A stretch of DNA of 64,000 bases from Lishizhenia tianjinensis. GTDB lineage: Bacteria > Bacteroidota > Bacteroidia > Flavobacteriales_D > Crocinitomicaceae. The position numbers were made by a program, and so were the translations under genes. The notes below the pieces were generated by a model. It saw only the letters and a program-made list of their open reading frames with translations. It did not search any database and was not told the DNA's origin. The stretch is taken from contig NZ_FPAS01000002.1 of assembly GCF_900116425.1 (NCBI RefSeq), positions 80,537-144,536 of the forward strand, read 5' to 3'. The first letter of the stretch is position 1, and every line of letters starts with the position of its first letter. Positions 7,181 to 18,000 of the stretch are shown in pieces.

Positions 7181-10081
7181 TTGAATAACGAACACAGAGT
7201 AAAAGTAAACAGCTTAACCTTTACAGAAAACTTTGCTATTACATCGGCGAACGTATCAAATGCAAGTTGTGCAAACAATGCAGATGGAAGTATAGATGTT
7301 GAAGTATCTTACAACAAGCCTTGTATTTCTTACGCTTGGAGTAATGGAGCTACAACGCAAGATGTTTCAGGACTTTTACCAGGAACTTACAGCTTAACAA
7401 TCACAAACCCTGGAGCGGCAGATATCACGCAAACGTATACAGTTGGTGTGGAAGATATTACCAACCCATTAGCGGTAGCGCAAGACATTAATGTAATTTT
7501 AGATGCTGCAGGAAATGCTTCAATCGCTGCTGCAGATGTAGATGGTGGATCATCAGATGCATGTGGAATTGCTGCGTTAGCCATTGACAAGTCTAACTTT
7601 ACATGTGCTGATCAAGGTGCTAATTCAGTTACATTAACGGTTACGGATGTAAATGGAAATACTTCTACAGCTTCAGCTATAGTTACAGTAATAGATAGCA
7701 CTGCTCCTGCAATGGCTACACAAGATGTTACGGTTTATTTAGATGGATCTGGAAGTGCATCAATTACAGCTGCAGATGTAGACAATGGTTCTACTGATGC
7801 GTGTGGAGTTACTTTATCAGTTTCTCCTGCAAATTTTGATTGTTCAGCTACAGGAAATAACACTGTTACCTTAACGGCTATAGATGCAAGTGGAAATGCA
7901 AATACAGCTACAGCTACAGTTACTGTAATTGATTCAATAGCGCCAGCTGCAAACACGCAAGATGTAACGGTTTACTTAGATGCTACAGGAAACGCTTCTA
8001 TTCTTGGAGCTACTTCAACGCAGCAAGTATTTAATGGAAACTTTGCTAATGAAACACAAGGGTTTAACCTTACTTCATTAACGGACTGGAATGTAATTTC
8101 GGGTAGTGTAGATATTTGGTCGACTTTCATCCCGGGTTCTGCAAGTGGAGTTAGTGTTGATTTATCAGGAAACAACAATGCTCACTTAGAATCAGTTCAA
8201 AGTGTAGTGTTTACACCTGGATCTTACACAATTAGCTTCTTACACAAAAACAACAGTGGAAGCGGTGAATACCAGCAAAACTTTAGTTTAAGTGTAGGAT
8301 CTTTATTCAATCAAACTTTTACTTCAACAAACGCAACGCAAACCGAAACAATCAACTTTACTGTTACAAATACAACTACTGCAAACGTGCTTCTTCAACA
8401 ATTGGGAGGAAATGATGCAAGTGGATGTTTCATTGCAGATTTAAGTATAGATAAAACTATTCCTGCTTCATTAATGATAGATAACGGAAGTAATGATAAC
8501 TGTGGAGTAGCTTCAATTACTGCTTCTCAAACCAACTTTACTTGTGCGAATATCGGAGCAAATACAGTTACGTTAACTGTGGTTGATAACAGCAACAATA
8601 CGGCTTCTAATACTGCTACGGTTACGGTTGTAGACTCTACAGCTCCTGTGGCACAGGCCCAAGATTTTGTAGTTGCTTTAGATGCAAATGGACTTGCTTC
8701 AATTTCTACAGCTGATATTGATAACGGTTCTAGCGATGTTTGTGGTGTTACTTTAGCACTTTCTCAAACAAACTTTACATGTGCAGATTTAGGAAATAAC
8801 ACGGTAGTACTTACGGTTACCGATCCTTCTGGAAATACAAGTACAGCTACAGCAGTTGTAACGGTAGAAGATAACATTGCACCAACGATTACGTGTCCTG
8901 CAAATATTTCTTACCAAGCACAACCGAACGATTGTAGTCCATCAATTTCATGGAATGCGCCTCAAGTTTGGGATAACTGTTCATACACAGTTACTTCTTC
9001 GCATCAGTCAGGTGACAACTTTGAAGAAGGGATAACTACAGTTTCTTACACAATAACAGATGCTGCAGGAAACACAGCAACATGTAGTTTTGATGTTGAA
9101 ATTACCACTGTTCCTTTAAGCTTGAACTTGAATGCTGCTACTTATGTAGGTGGTGTGAATATTTCTTGTAACGGATTAACAGATGGAAGTATAGATGCTA
9201 CGATGGATGGAGGATGTCTTCCTTACTCTTACGCTTGGTCTGATGGTCAAACAACGGAGGATGCAGCGAATTTAGGAGCTGGAACATATACCTTAACCGT
9301 TACGGATGCAAAAGGAAGAACGATTTCTGAAACCGTTACTTTAACTGAGCCAGAAGTATTAGCTACATCTTTAGTGATGTCGCCAGACTTCCCAGTAGCT
9401 GGTCAGAACCAATACACGATTTACTTAGGTTACGGAACGCAAACAGTTAATTTGGCGTCAACTACTACAGGTGGAATTCAAGGGTATACTTACGCTTGGA
9501 CAAACCAAGATGGTGTGAACGTTGGAAATACTGCAAGTATAGATGTATCTCCTATGGTTCCTACAAATTATACTTTATTGGTTACAGATGCCAATGGATG
9601 TACAACTACAGCTTCTTTCTTTGTAGATGTGATAGACGCAAGATGTGGGAATAACTTAAACAAAGTAATGGTGTGTCACAAAGAATCTAAAACGAAAAAA
9701 GGAGTTACAACTGTAGAGTACCACAACATTTGTGTTAGTGCAAATGCAGTTCCAGCTCACTTGGCTCATGGAGATTATTTAGGACCATGTATCAGTGCTA
9801 AAATGGAAGCTATAGAAGTTGTTGAAGAAGAGAACATTGTTTTGTTCCCTAACCCGAACAACGGATCTTTCAGTTTATTCTTTACGGGAGAAGACCATGA
9901 AGTAAATGCACAAGTAACAATTTACAGCATGGACGGTAGAGTAATCATGACAAGAACGATTAGCAGTGATGAATTAGATCACGATGTTGAATTTGATTTC
10001 ACAAACAATAGCGCCGGTATGTACTTATTAGTGGTACAACAAGGTGATCATGTTCAAACGATTAAATTTTCTAAAAACTAA
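7181..10081 (+). pseudogene. C-terminal part of the same adhesin: lectin end, SprB/HYR-like modules, T9SS type A domain
   Basis: The frame is open from 7064, directly after the TAA. The first possible start is a weak TTG at 7181, inside the lectin domain and without a signal peptide, so I do not think this is an independent gene. Order: end of the lectin domain, an SprB-like repeat, cadherin-like modules with DATGNASI and DNGS motifs, one HYR module, a second SprB-like repeat, a small Cys/His module ending AHLAHGDYLGPC, and a T9SS type A sorting domain (LFPNPNNGSFSL to the end). One cadherin-like module is split by an inserted domain of about 155 residues (about 8003-8476). Without suppression of the TAA this half would not be secreted. 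Confidence 0.75.
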
Positions 10082-10108
10082 TCACCCGTTTACATATTGA
10101 TTTTCAGA

Positions 10109-10143
10109 CAAAGGCCGATTCCTCAGGGAGTCGGTCTTTTTTT
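10109..10143 (+). terminator. Terminator after the adhesin gene
   Basis: AAAGGCCGATTCC pairs with GGAGTCGGTCTTT around a short TCAG-type loop with G-T pairs, followed by a run of T. It lies about 30 bases after the stop at 10081. Confidence 0.8.
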
Positions 10144-10257
10144 GGATTGAAGCATTTAAGGAGAATTAAAATTCTCTATTTAAAGATTTAAAAAGAAGAG
10201 GAAGTAAGGATTTAGAGATTAAAATCACACATTGCTTCTATTGCTCATTACTCAAAC

Positions 10258-11991
10258 TCAATACTGTATCACTATGCGATGCACCTCTCCATCATATTGA
10301 AGGATGTACACACCACTCGGAAGAGCGGATAGGTCTAGGGTTAAGCTGTGATCACTAACATCTATTATTTCTAGGTGATTGTTTATGTTTTCACCTGAAA
10401 GACTAGAAAAAAGTAAGCGGTCTAGGGTAATGATTTCTGTGGATTTTAAGTAAAGTACATCTTTACTCGGATTTGGGTAGGCCGACAAACGTTTTTCGCC
10501 TTTTTCTTGAAAAATAGAAATGGGATCGTAGTATTTAAAATCACCATTGTAGTCCACCTGTTTTAAACGATAGTAAGTTGTTCCAATTAAAGTTTTTTCA
10601 TCAACTATAGTGTAGTGCAATACTTGGTCACTGTAACCTGCACCTTCCACCTGTTCTACAAAACTCCATTGTTCTCCATCATAACTTTTCTCTACAACAA
10701 AATAGGCATTATTCATTTCGGTAGCGGTAACCCACGTAATTTCGTTGGTTCCGTTGTCCAGTGCTTTTCCCGAAAAAGATAGCAATTCAACAGGAAGTGG
10801 CACTCCACAAATGAAAATGGTTGCGGAGTCTATCATGAAGGTTGGGTTACCCGCTGTGGCAAGACTAATAAGGGTATTGCTATTGTCTTGACAACAGTAG
10901 TTTTGATTGGAAATGTCTGATCCCGATTTCAAGTCGAGAATACAAGTTGTAGTATACCCTCCACAAGTAACGGTACATCCATCGCAATCGTAGTTATTGC
11001 CCTGCGTCACTTGTATACTTCCTGAATTACAGGTGTACCCTTGGTCTAAAACCGTATTCGTATTCAAATAACCTGAATTGTTTACCGAGCCCGTATTGGT
11101 GTAATCGAGTGTAATGTTGATACTGCCATTTGTATTATTTTCTAGCGTTCCAGCATTTTCAAAATTTTCAGATACAGTGATATAGGCGTTGTTATCTGTA
11201 CTACCGTCATTTATAAAATCTAATAAAACAGTAACATAGGCTGAATTAATTAAAGATGCGTAATTAAAAAAATGTCCAGTCACATTAATGTATCCAGAAT
11301 TGGTAATACTACCGTTGTTGTTGAGGTTAATGATGACGTCTATAAGGCCATTGGAGACTATGGATCCTTCGTTATTAATGTCTTTTGAAGCGTTTACAGT
11401 ACCTGAGTTAATGAGCGTTCCAACATTTTCTAAATCAGTTTCCGTACTTAATTCTGCCGTGTTGGTAAGTGTAGCATCCCCGTAATTGATGAAAGTTCCA
11501 TTCGAGACATTAATAAATAGGATGTTGTAATTATTTAAAATTGAATGGTTGTGAAAGTACCTAGGATTAAGTGTTCCATACACATCTACCGTTCCTCCTT
11601 GATTATTTTCAAAGGTTTTAACAAGTAAAGAAGCAATGATTTCGCTGTATCCGTTATTGGTGTAACTCGTGCTTATGTTTACATTTCCATTCAAGTAAGC
11701 GGCGCCAATAATGTTTATCGTTACGCTCTTTGAATTGTCAAAAGTTCCCGTATTCTCTACGATGAAAACGCCATCAAAAAAGATGTTTTTGTTGTAGGTT
11801 ACGTCATGTGAAATGAACACGGTATCTCCAAAGGGTAAATAGTCAGGCGGAGCACTTGGGTTGACGCTAGGAACCGTAATCCAGGTTGAATTAGTTCCAT
11901 ACCCGCCCGGTTGGACTGAATAATAGTTTGTTGCATAACAAACATTTATAGTCCATAAGATAGTAATAATAGGAATTAAGAACCTTAACAT
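10258..11991 (-). CDS. T9SS-secreted Asn-rich beta-helix-like protein
   Basis: 577 residues with a signal peptide (MLRFLIPIITILWTINVCYA). The region from about 90 to 310 is very rich in N, S, T, G and I, with a loosely repeated pattern such as NNGSITNSGYINV every 18-22 residues, as in right-handed parallel beta-helix surface proteins. A Cys-rich stretch follows at about 330-395, then a fibronectin-like stretch with PVELLSFSGKA, typical of Bacteroidota secreted proteins. A T9SS type A sorting domain (AYPNPSKDVLYL to VIQY) ends the protein. Ligand unknown. It is convergent with the lectin adhesin gene and transcribed alone. Function beyond surface location cannot be assigned. Confidence 0.82.
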   Translation of the reverse strand: MLRFLIPIITILWTINVCYATNYYSVQPGGYGTNSTWITVPSVNPSAPPDYLPFGDTVFISHDVTYNKNIFFDGVFIVENTGTFDNSKSVTINIIGAAYLNGNVNISTSYTNNGYSEIIASLLVKTFENNQGGTVDVYGTLNPRYFHNHSILNNYNILFINVSNGTFINYGDATLTNTAELSTETDLENVGTLINSGTVNASKDINNEGSIVSNGLIDVIINLNNNGSITNSGYINVTGHFFNYASLINSAYVTVLLDFINDGSTDNNAYITVSENFENAGTLENNTNGSINITLDYTNTGSVNNSGYLNTNTVLDQGYTCNSGSIQVTQGNNYDCDGCTVTCGGYTTTCILDLKSGSDISNQNYCCQDNSNTLISLATAGNPTFMIDSATIFICGVPLPVELLSFSGKALDNGTNEITWVTATEMNNAYFVVEKSYDGEQWSFVEQVEGAGYSDQVLHYTIVDEKTLIGTTYYRLKQVDYNGDFKYYDPISIFQEKGEKRLSAYPNPSKDVLYLKSTEIITLDRLLFSSLSGENINNHLEIIDVSDHSLTLDLSALPSGVYILQYDGEVHRIVIQY

Positions 11992-12014
11992 TAAAACATA
12001 CGCCTTTACGCGAC

Positions 12015-12022
12015 CAAATGTA
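12015..12022 (-). promoter_or_regulatory. -7 element of the beta-helix protein gene
   Basis: TACATTTG on the minus strand, an exact TAnnTTTG match, 23 bases upstream of the ATG at 11991. No clear -33 TTG. Confidence 0.45.
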
Positions 12023-12139
12023 GAGAAAAGTGAATCTGTATTTTTGGAAAAGATTTGTATGAACCCTTATGCGGGACGAACAACTAATTATCATCGATGA
12101 GCTATATTTTTAAACGTTAAAAAAATAGTAGTCAAAGAG

Positions 12140-13012
12140 TTATTTTAACGAACAACTATCCACTTCTAACTCAATTTCTAGGGTGATGTGTTTGAAGTTA
12201 TAAGGTTTTAGTTTGTTTTTTATTTCTTTTTTGACAAGCAGGATTTGCGTTTGATTTAAGCTCGGATTCAAGGCAATATGTGTAGTAAATACGTAAGCCT
12301 CTCCTTCCAATGTCCAAATGTGTGTATGGTGTAAGTTTTTTACAGCCTCAACTTGCAGTATTTGATTTTTTATTTCGTCTACATCCATCCCTTTTGGTGA
12401 TCCTTGAAGGAAAATGTATAAGGTTTCTTTGAGTCGTTTAAAAACACCCCAAAGTATGAATAGGGTAATAAATAAGGATAAAATGGGGTCCAAGTAATAC
12501 GCGTCGGTAAACTGAAGGATTAAAGACAAAACCAAGATGGCTACCCATCCCAAAACATCTTCCAACAAGTGCCAGGAGACCACGCGTTCATTAAGTGTCT
12601 TTCCACGACCTACTTTCCATGCTGCATATCCATTTACCGCAATTCCAACCAATGCAAATACAAGCATTCCTGTGGCATTAGATGGTTCAGGTTCAAATAT
12701 CCTTTCGGCTGCTTCTTTGATTACGAATAGCGATCCTACAATTAATACCACACTATTGATCAAAGCCCCTAACAGTGAGAAGCGTTGATAGCCAAAGGTG
12801 TATTTTTTATTCGCTTTTTGTTTTGATTTCTTTTCCAAGTACCAGGCAGTACCGAGTGCCAACGAGTCGCCTAAATCGTGTATAGCATCAGAGTAGATGG
12901 CAACACTATTTACCCACTAACCTCCAATGAACTCCAATATTGTAAAGCACAAGTTAAGGAAGAATGCGAGTTTTAAATTTTCTCCACTGCCGTGATGAGG
13001 GTGTTCTGCCAT
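12140..13012 (-). pseudogene. Cation diffusion facilitator transporter broken by an in-frame TAG
   Basis: CDF proteins export Zn, Co or Fe/Mn ions across the inner membrane in exchange for protons. Reading from the ATG at 13012 gives a normal CDF start (MAEHPHHGSGENLKLAFF). Codon 32 is TAG (12917-12919), followed in the same frame by WVNSVAIYSDAIHDLGDS, the second transmembrane segment with its metal-binding Asp/His residues, and then the complete rest of the protein, including HLLEDVLGW and the cytoplasmic C-terminal domain. The uninterrupted gene would be 290 codons, the usual length. A single T-to-A change in TTG (Leu) would explain the TAG. The piece after the stop (12140-12862 from a TTG) would lack the first helix and half of the second, so it is probably inactive. 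Confidence 0.8.
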
Positions 13013-13058
13013 TTTTCTTGCTTTGTTAAAAGGTAAAAAATATTGCTAAGAACACATG

Positions 13059-13066
13059 TATTTTTG
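13059..13066 (+). promoter_or_regulatory. -7 element of the LytTR gene
   Basis: TATTTTTG matches TAnnTTTG and lies 48 bases before the chosen ATG at 13115. It argues against the upstream in-frame start at 13043. Confidence 0.4.
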
Positions 13067-13114
13067 TTGAATTTCAAATTATTAGGTGGAAGGATTATCT
13101 TCGTGCAACAAGAA

Positions 13115-13978
13115 ATGATGACTCAAAAGAAAAACATACTTCATCAACCCTATCCGGTAAACATTAAAAAATGGCCTATGATTATTGCCATTAGTGGTTT
13201 TATCGGACTCTTTTTAATGTTTTTTCAACCCTTCGGATTACAGTTTCTTGAGACATCTTATAAGTCACTTAAACTCTTAGGCTACGGAGGAGTTACTTTG
13301 TTGATATTAGCGCTAAACTTAGTTCTTTTATCCGCCTTATTTCCCAATTATTTTGAGGAGAAAAACTGGACAGTTGGTAAACAAATTCTTTGGTTGAATA
13401 TAGACGTGTTGATGATAGCTGTAGGAAATTACTTCTATTCTGTTGGGTTGCATATTTTTCCTTGGATAGGTTGGGAAGGACTCTTAACTTTTATTGGTTT
13501 TACCCTTCCTGTAGGTTTATTCCCTGCTGTTATCATAACATTTTTACAGCAGAACAAGTTGTTGAAACAAAACTTAAAATCGTCGGCTCAAATAAATGCA
13601 CAACTCCATGCTTCACAGGCCAAAGAGGATGAACCTGTAGAAAACATTGTGCTTGAATCTGGAACACAAACTTTCGTCTTTGATCCTGCAGCCATCATTT
13701 ATGTAGAATCCGTGGGGAATTATTTGTATGTTTTCCATCTCCAAGAAGGTGAGCTGCTGTCAACGCGGTTGAGAATGACACTTAAAAAGATGGATGAGAG
13801 CATTGAACAGACCTATTTATTTAAGTGTCATAGAGCATTTATTGTAAACCTCAATTGTGTAGAAGAGGTAGATGGAAATGCACAAGGTTATACCTTGTCT
13901 CTCAAGAATATCTTCGCAAAAATTCCTGTGTCTAGAACCTTCATTCCTACCTTCAAAGAAAGAATGGAGAAGCTTTAA
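13115..13978 (+). CDS. Membrane-anchored LytTR-family transcriptional regulator
   Basis: A 287-residue protein. Four hydrophobic segments lie in the first 140 residues (for example FIGLFLMFFQPFGLQFL and LLILALNLVLLSALF), then a linker, then a LytTR DNA-binding domain from about residue 178 to the end. That domain shows FDPAAIIYVESVGNYLYVF, a central RLRMTLKKMDES and the closing FKCHRAFIVNLNCVEEV and PVSRTFIPTFKERM. LytTR proteins usually bind direct repeats upstream of target promoters. Here the sensor is the membrane part and there is no receiver domain. The start at ATG ATG (13115) is chosen because a -7 element lies at 13059-13066. Targets and signal unknown; it stands alone. Confidence 0.88.
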   Translation: MMTQKKNILHQPYPVNIKKWPMIIAISGFIGLFLMFFQPFGLQFLETSYKSLKLLGYGGVTLLILALNLVLLSALFPNYFEEKNWTVGKQILWLNIDVLMIAVGNYFYSVGLHIFPWIGWEGLLTFIGFTLPVGLFPAVIITFLQQNKLLKQNLKSSAQINAQLHASQAKEDEPVENIVLESGTQTFVFDPAAIIYVESVGNYLYVFHLQEGELLSTRLRMTLKKMDESIEQTYLFKCHRAFIVNLNCVEEVDGNAQGYTLSLKNIFAKIPVSRTFIPTFKERMEKL

Positions 13979-14017
13979 TAAACCACTCCGAAGCATTCAG
14001 AATATCCTAACTCCAGC

Positions 14018-14057
14018 GCGTTTGTAACGCCGTTGCTCCTGCGCGATTGTATAGCGC
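14018..14057. repeat. Paired REP-like palindromes
   Basis: Two adjacent short palindromes with the same TGT loop: GCGTT-TGT-AACGC at 14018-14030, and GCGCGAT-TGT-ATAGCGC at 14041-14057. They are GC-rich islands in an AT-rich gap, as in dispersed REP-like elements of Bacteroidota. Confidence 0.6.
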
Positions 14058-14213
14058 AGAACCCAGCAAACTTTGTTTTTCATCCCAACCCTATGGTAAA
14101 CATCCCAACCCTCAGGTTTTACGGTGGTTTCCATATAAACTTGTAATGTCATAACAAGGTTCTCTACAATTGTTGAATCTTTAGATTATTAAATTTTTGA
14201 ATTTCAGAATGTC

Positions 14214-14849
14214 ATGATTACAGCGTTAATTGTTACCCATGCAGCTTTTGGAGGAATCGCTCTTTTATCCGCTACCTTAGCCGTCATTTTTAAAAAAGGA
14301 GGGAAGCAACACAAGGGGTGGGGAAGGGTTTTCTTCTATACCATGTTATTGTGCAGTATTTCGGCCATGATAACTGCATGTTTACCCGACCATGAAAGTC
14401 CTTTTTTATTTAGTGTGGGTATTTTCTCTTTTTACTTTTTATTCACCGGTTGGCGTGCGTTGAAATACAAGGAAGCCGATGTTAACCTCAAATGGGATAA
14501 AGCCTTGGCTTTCTTCATGCTCGTTTTTGCACCTGTAATGATGGTGGCTCCAATATTTATGTTCGGTGTAATTAACATCGTCCAAGCCGTATTTGGAGGA
14601 GCATTACTTGTGTTTGCTATTCAGGATTTACGCTTGTTTCGAAATCCCGAGAAGTTGAAAAAGAACTGGTTAGTCCAACATTTGAGTAGAATGCTCGGCG
14701 CTTATATTTCTGCCATTACCGCCTTTATAGTAGTGAATCAGTTAGTACCCGGAATTGTAGGTTGGCTATTGCCCGGTGTAATCGGGAGTATTTTGATTAC
14801 CTACTGGAATGTGAGGTTGGGAAGGAAGAATAAAAAAGAAGTAGTTTAG
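14214..14849 (+). CDS. DUF2306-like multispanning membrane protein
   Basis: 211 residues with seven or so hydrophobic segments and few charged residues. An early His lies in a helix (ALIVTHAAFGGIALLSATLAV) and a conserved-looking HKGWGRVFFYTML segment follows. This pattern resembles the DUF2306 family of predicted membrane proteins; the family call is from memory of its features and not from a search. Reaction and partners are unknown. It stands alone, with a short 9-bp-type TTGAATC run just upstream (14172-14207). Confidence 0.65.
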   Translation: MITALIVTHAAFGGIALLSATLAVIFKKGGKQHKGWGRVFFYTMLLCSISAMITACLPDHESPFLFSVGIFSFYFLFTGWRALKYKEADVNLKWDKALAFFMLVFAPVMMVAPIFMFGVINIVQAVFGGALLVFAIQDLRLFRNPEKLKKNWLVQHLSRMLGAYISAITAFIVVNQLVPGIVGWLLPGVIGSILITYWNVRLGRKNKKEVV

Positions 14850-14950
14850 TTTTATTGAAGAGATTTTATCCTGAAGTGATGTTTTAGAAATAAGCCTTTA
14901 TCTCAATACTCTTATCTCACACTCGATTCTGTTTTAAGTGGAGGTGTCAA

Positions 14951-14992
14951 TCTTTGAATCCTCGAATCCTTGAATTTTTGAATTTTTCAATC
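14951..14992. repeat. 9-bp TTGAATCNT array before ileS
   Basis: About four degenerate copies of the TTGAATCCT word followed by a C-rich run (14996-15010). The array ends about 40 bases before the ileS -7 element. Confidence 0.75.
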
Positions 14993-15030
14993 TTCCCGCC
15001 CCCCTATCCTCCCTAATTCCATGAATTCCT

Positions 15031-15038
15031 TATTTTTG
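15031..15038 (+). promoter_or_regulatory. ileS -7 promoter element
   Basis: TATTTTTG, an exact TAnnTTTG match, 27 bases before the ATG at 15066. It lies inside the alternative 15021 reading and so rules out that longer start. Confidence 0.55.
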
Positions 15039-15065
15039 CAAGTCATAATTAAAACGACGAGCGAA

Positions 15066-18000
15066 ATGAGCGCTAAATACAAGGAATATAAAGGATTAAA
15101 CTTGCCGAATGTGGCAACACGTGTGCTAGAGAAATGGGAAAAAGAAAACGTTTTCGAAAAGTCTATTAGCTCTCGCGACGAAAATAAGCCTTTTGTGTTT
15201 TTTGAGGGACCACCCTCAGCAAATGGTTTACCAGGTATTCACCACGTAATGGCGCGTTCGATTAAAGACATTTTTTGTCGTTACAAAACCCTAAAAGGTT
15301 TCCAAGTTAAGCGTAAAGCAGGTTGGGATACGCACGGTTTACCGGTAGAATTAGGGGTTGAGAAAGAATTAGGAATCACCAAAGAAGATATTGGTAAAAA
15401 GATAACGGTTGACGAGTACAACAAAGCGTGTAAAGAAGCAGTAATGCGTTACACAGATGTATGGAACAAGTTAACCAAAGACATGGGATACTGGGTGGAT
15501 ATGGAAAATCCATACATCACTTACGAATCTAAATACATGGAATCTGTATGGTGGTTGTTGGGTCAGTTGTACAACAAAGACATGATGTACAAAGGATATA
15601 CTATCCAGCCTTACTCGCCAGCTGCAGGTACAGGTTTGTCTTCTCACGAATTGAACCAACCAGGATGTTACCAAGACGTAACAGACACGACGGTTGTAGC
15701 GCAATTCAAAGTGAAAGCAGATACCTGGAACAAGCCTTTCTCTATGGTAGATTTATCTGCTGAAGAGTTAGAAAGAACTTTCTTCTTGGCGTGGACAACT
15801 ACTCCTTGGACATTGCCTTCGAATACAGCGTTAACGGTTGGACCAAAAATTACTTACGTTATCGTAAAAACTTGGAACCAATACACGCATCAGCCGGTAA
15901 ACTTAATTTTAGCAGAGCCATTGGTTGCAAAGCAATTCAAAGGGAAATTTGTTTCTGTTGAAACCAGAGAAGAAGTAGACAACTACAAAGAAGGGGATAA
16001 GAAAATTCCTTACGCAGTAATCGGAGAATGTACGGGTGCTGATTTAGTAGGAAATAAATACGAGCAATTGTTACCGTTTGCACAACCTTGTGAGGATGCA
16101 GACAAAGCATTTGCGGTTATTCCGGGTGACTTCGTTACGACGGAAGATGGTACAGGTATCGTACACACAGCGCCGACTTTTGGTGCAGATGATGCCAAAG
16201 TAGCGAAAGATGCTGGAGTACCAGGATTGTTAGTGTTGGATGAAAAAGGAAATCAAGTTCCTTTGGTTGACTTGCAAGGTAAATTCAGACCAGAAATGGG
16301 TGAGTTTGCAGGTATGTTCGTAAAGAATGAATACTACAACGAAGGAGAAGCTCCTGAGAAGTCGGTAGACGTTCAAATCGCCATCCAATTAAAAGAGCAA
16401 AACAGAGCCTTTAAGGTTGAAAAATATGTCCACAGTTACCCACACTGTTGGAGAACAGACAAGCCAGTATTGTATTATCCATTAGATTCTTGGTTCATCA
16501 AAGCTACACAGGTGAAGGAAAGAATGATGGAGTTGAATACAACCATTAACTGGAAACCAGAAAGTACAGGTACAGGTCGTTTCGGGAAATGGTTAGAAAA
16601 CCTAAACGATTGGAACTTGTCGCGTTCGCGTTACTGGGGTATTCCAATTCCAATTTGGAGTACAGCAGAGGGAGATGAGCAAATTTGTATCTCTTCTGTA
16701 GAACAGTTAAAGGCAGAATGTGAAAAAGCAGTAGCTGCAGGTGTGATGGAAAGCAATCCATTGGCAGATTTTGAAGTAGGTAACATGTCGAAAGAAAACT
16801 ATGACAAGGTTGACTTACACAAAAACTACGTAGATGAAATCACTTTGGCGTCTTCTAAAGGAGAGCCAATGAAGCGTGAAGCAGATTTGATCGACGTTTG
16901 GTTTGATTCAGGATCTATGCCGTATGCACAGTGGCACTACCCATTTGAAAACAAAGAATTAATCGATAACTCAGGTGCTCACCCTGCAGATTTTATTGCA
17001 GAAGGTGTGGACCAAACCAGAGGTTGGTTCTATACATTGCACGCTATCTCTACGATGGTGTTCGATAAAGTAGCCTACAAAAACGTTATTTCTAACGGTT
17101 TGGTATTGGATAAGAACGGACAGAAGATGTCGAAGCGTTTAGGTAACGCCGTAGATCCATTTACTACTTTGGAGAAATACGGACCAGATGCTACACGTTG
17201 GTACATGATTACAAACGCGCAGCCTTGGGATAACTTAAGATTCGATTTAGATGGAATTACGGAAGTGCAACGTAAGTTCTTCGGTACTTTATACAATACC
17301 TACTCTTTCTTTGGTTTATATGCAAACATCGATGGATTTAGCTATGCTGAAGACGATATCGCGTTGGCGGACAGACCAGAGATTGATAGATGGATCATTT
17401 CTAAATTAAACTCTTTGGTGAAAAACGTAGATGCAGCATTTGCAGCGTTTGAACCTACAAAAGCAGGTCGTTTAATAAACGAGTTTGTGAACGATCAAAT
17501 GAGTAACTGGTATGTACGTTTATGTAGAAGACGTTTCTGGAAAGGGGATTACTCTACAGACAAAATCTCTGCTTACCAGACTTTATACAAGTGTTTAGAA
17601 ACGATAGCTATCATTTCTTCACCTATCGCTCCTTTCTTTACAGATGAGTTGTTTAGTGATTTAAATGCAGTTTCAGGTAAACACAATTTGGAGTCTGTTC
17701 ACTTGGCAGACTTCCCAGCAGTAGATGAAGCAGCGATTGATTTAGAGTTAGAAGCACAAATGGAAATTGCACAGAAAGTAAGTTCTATGGCTTTGAGCTT
17801 GAGAAAGAAAGAGAAGATCAAAGTGCGTCAGCCTTTGCAGAAGATTATGGTGCCTATTTTAGATGCCAACTTCAAAAAGAATATAGAGCACGTAAGTGAT
17901 TTGATTCTTTCTGAAATCAACGTAAAGGAAATCGAATTGTTAGAAGATACTGCAGGTATTTTGGTGAAGAAAATTAAGCCAAACTTCAAAACAATTGGAC

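Noticed and set aside
7181-7183. TTG at 7181 as a true gene start
   Set aside because: It is in the middle of a lectin-like domain, in the same frame as the upstream gene, with no signal peptide or promoter.
4691-13012. Alternative genetic code that reads TAA and TAG as sense
   Set aside because: TAA, TAG and TGA all end other intact genes here, for example TAG for sdhA, TAA for sdhB and TGA for galE.
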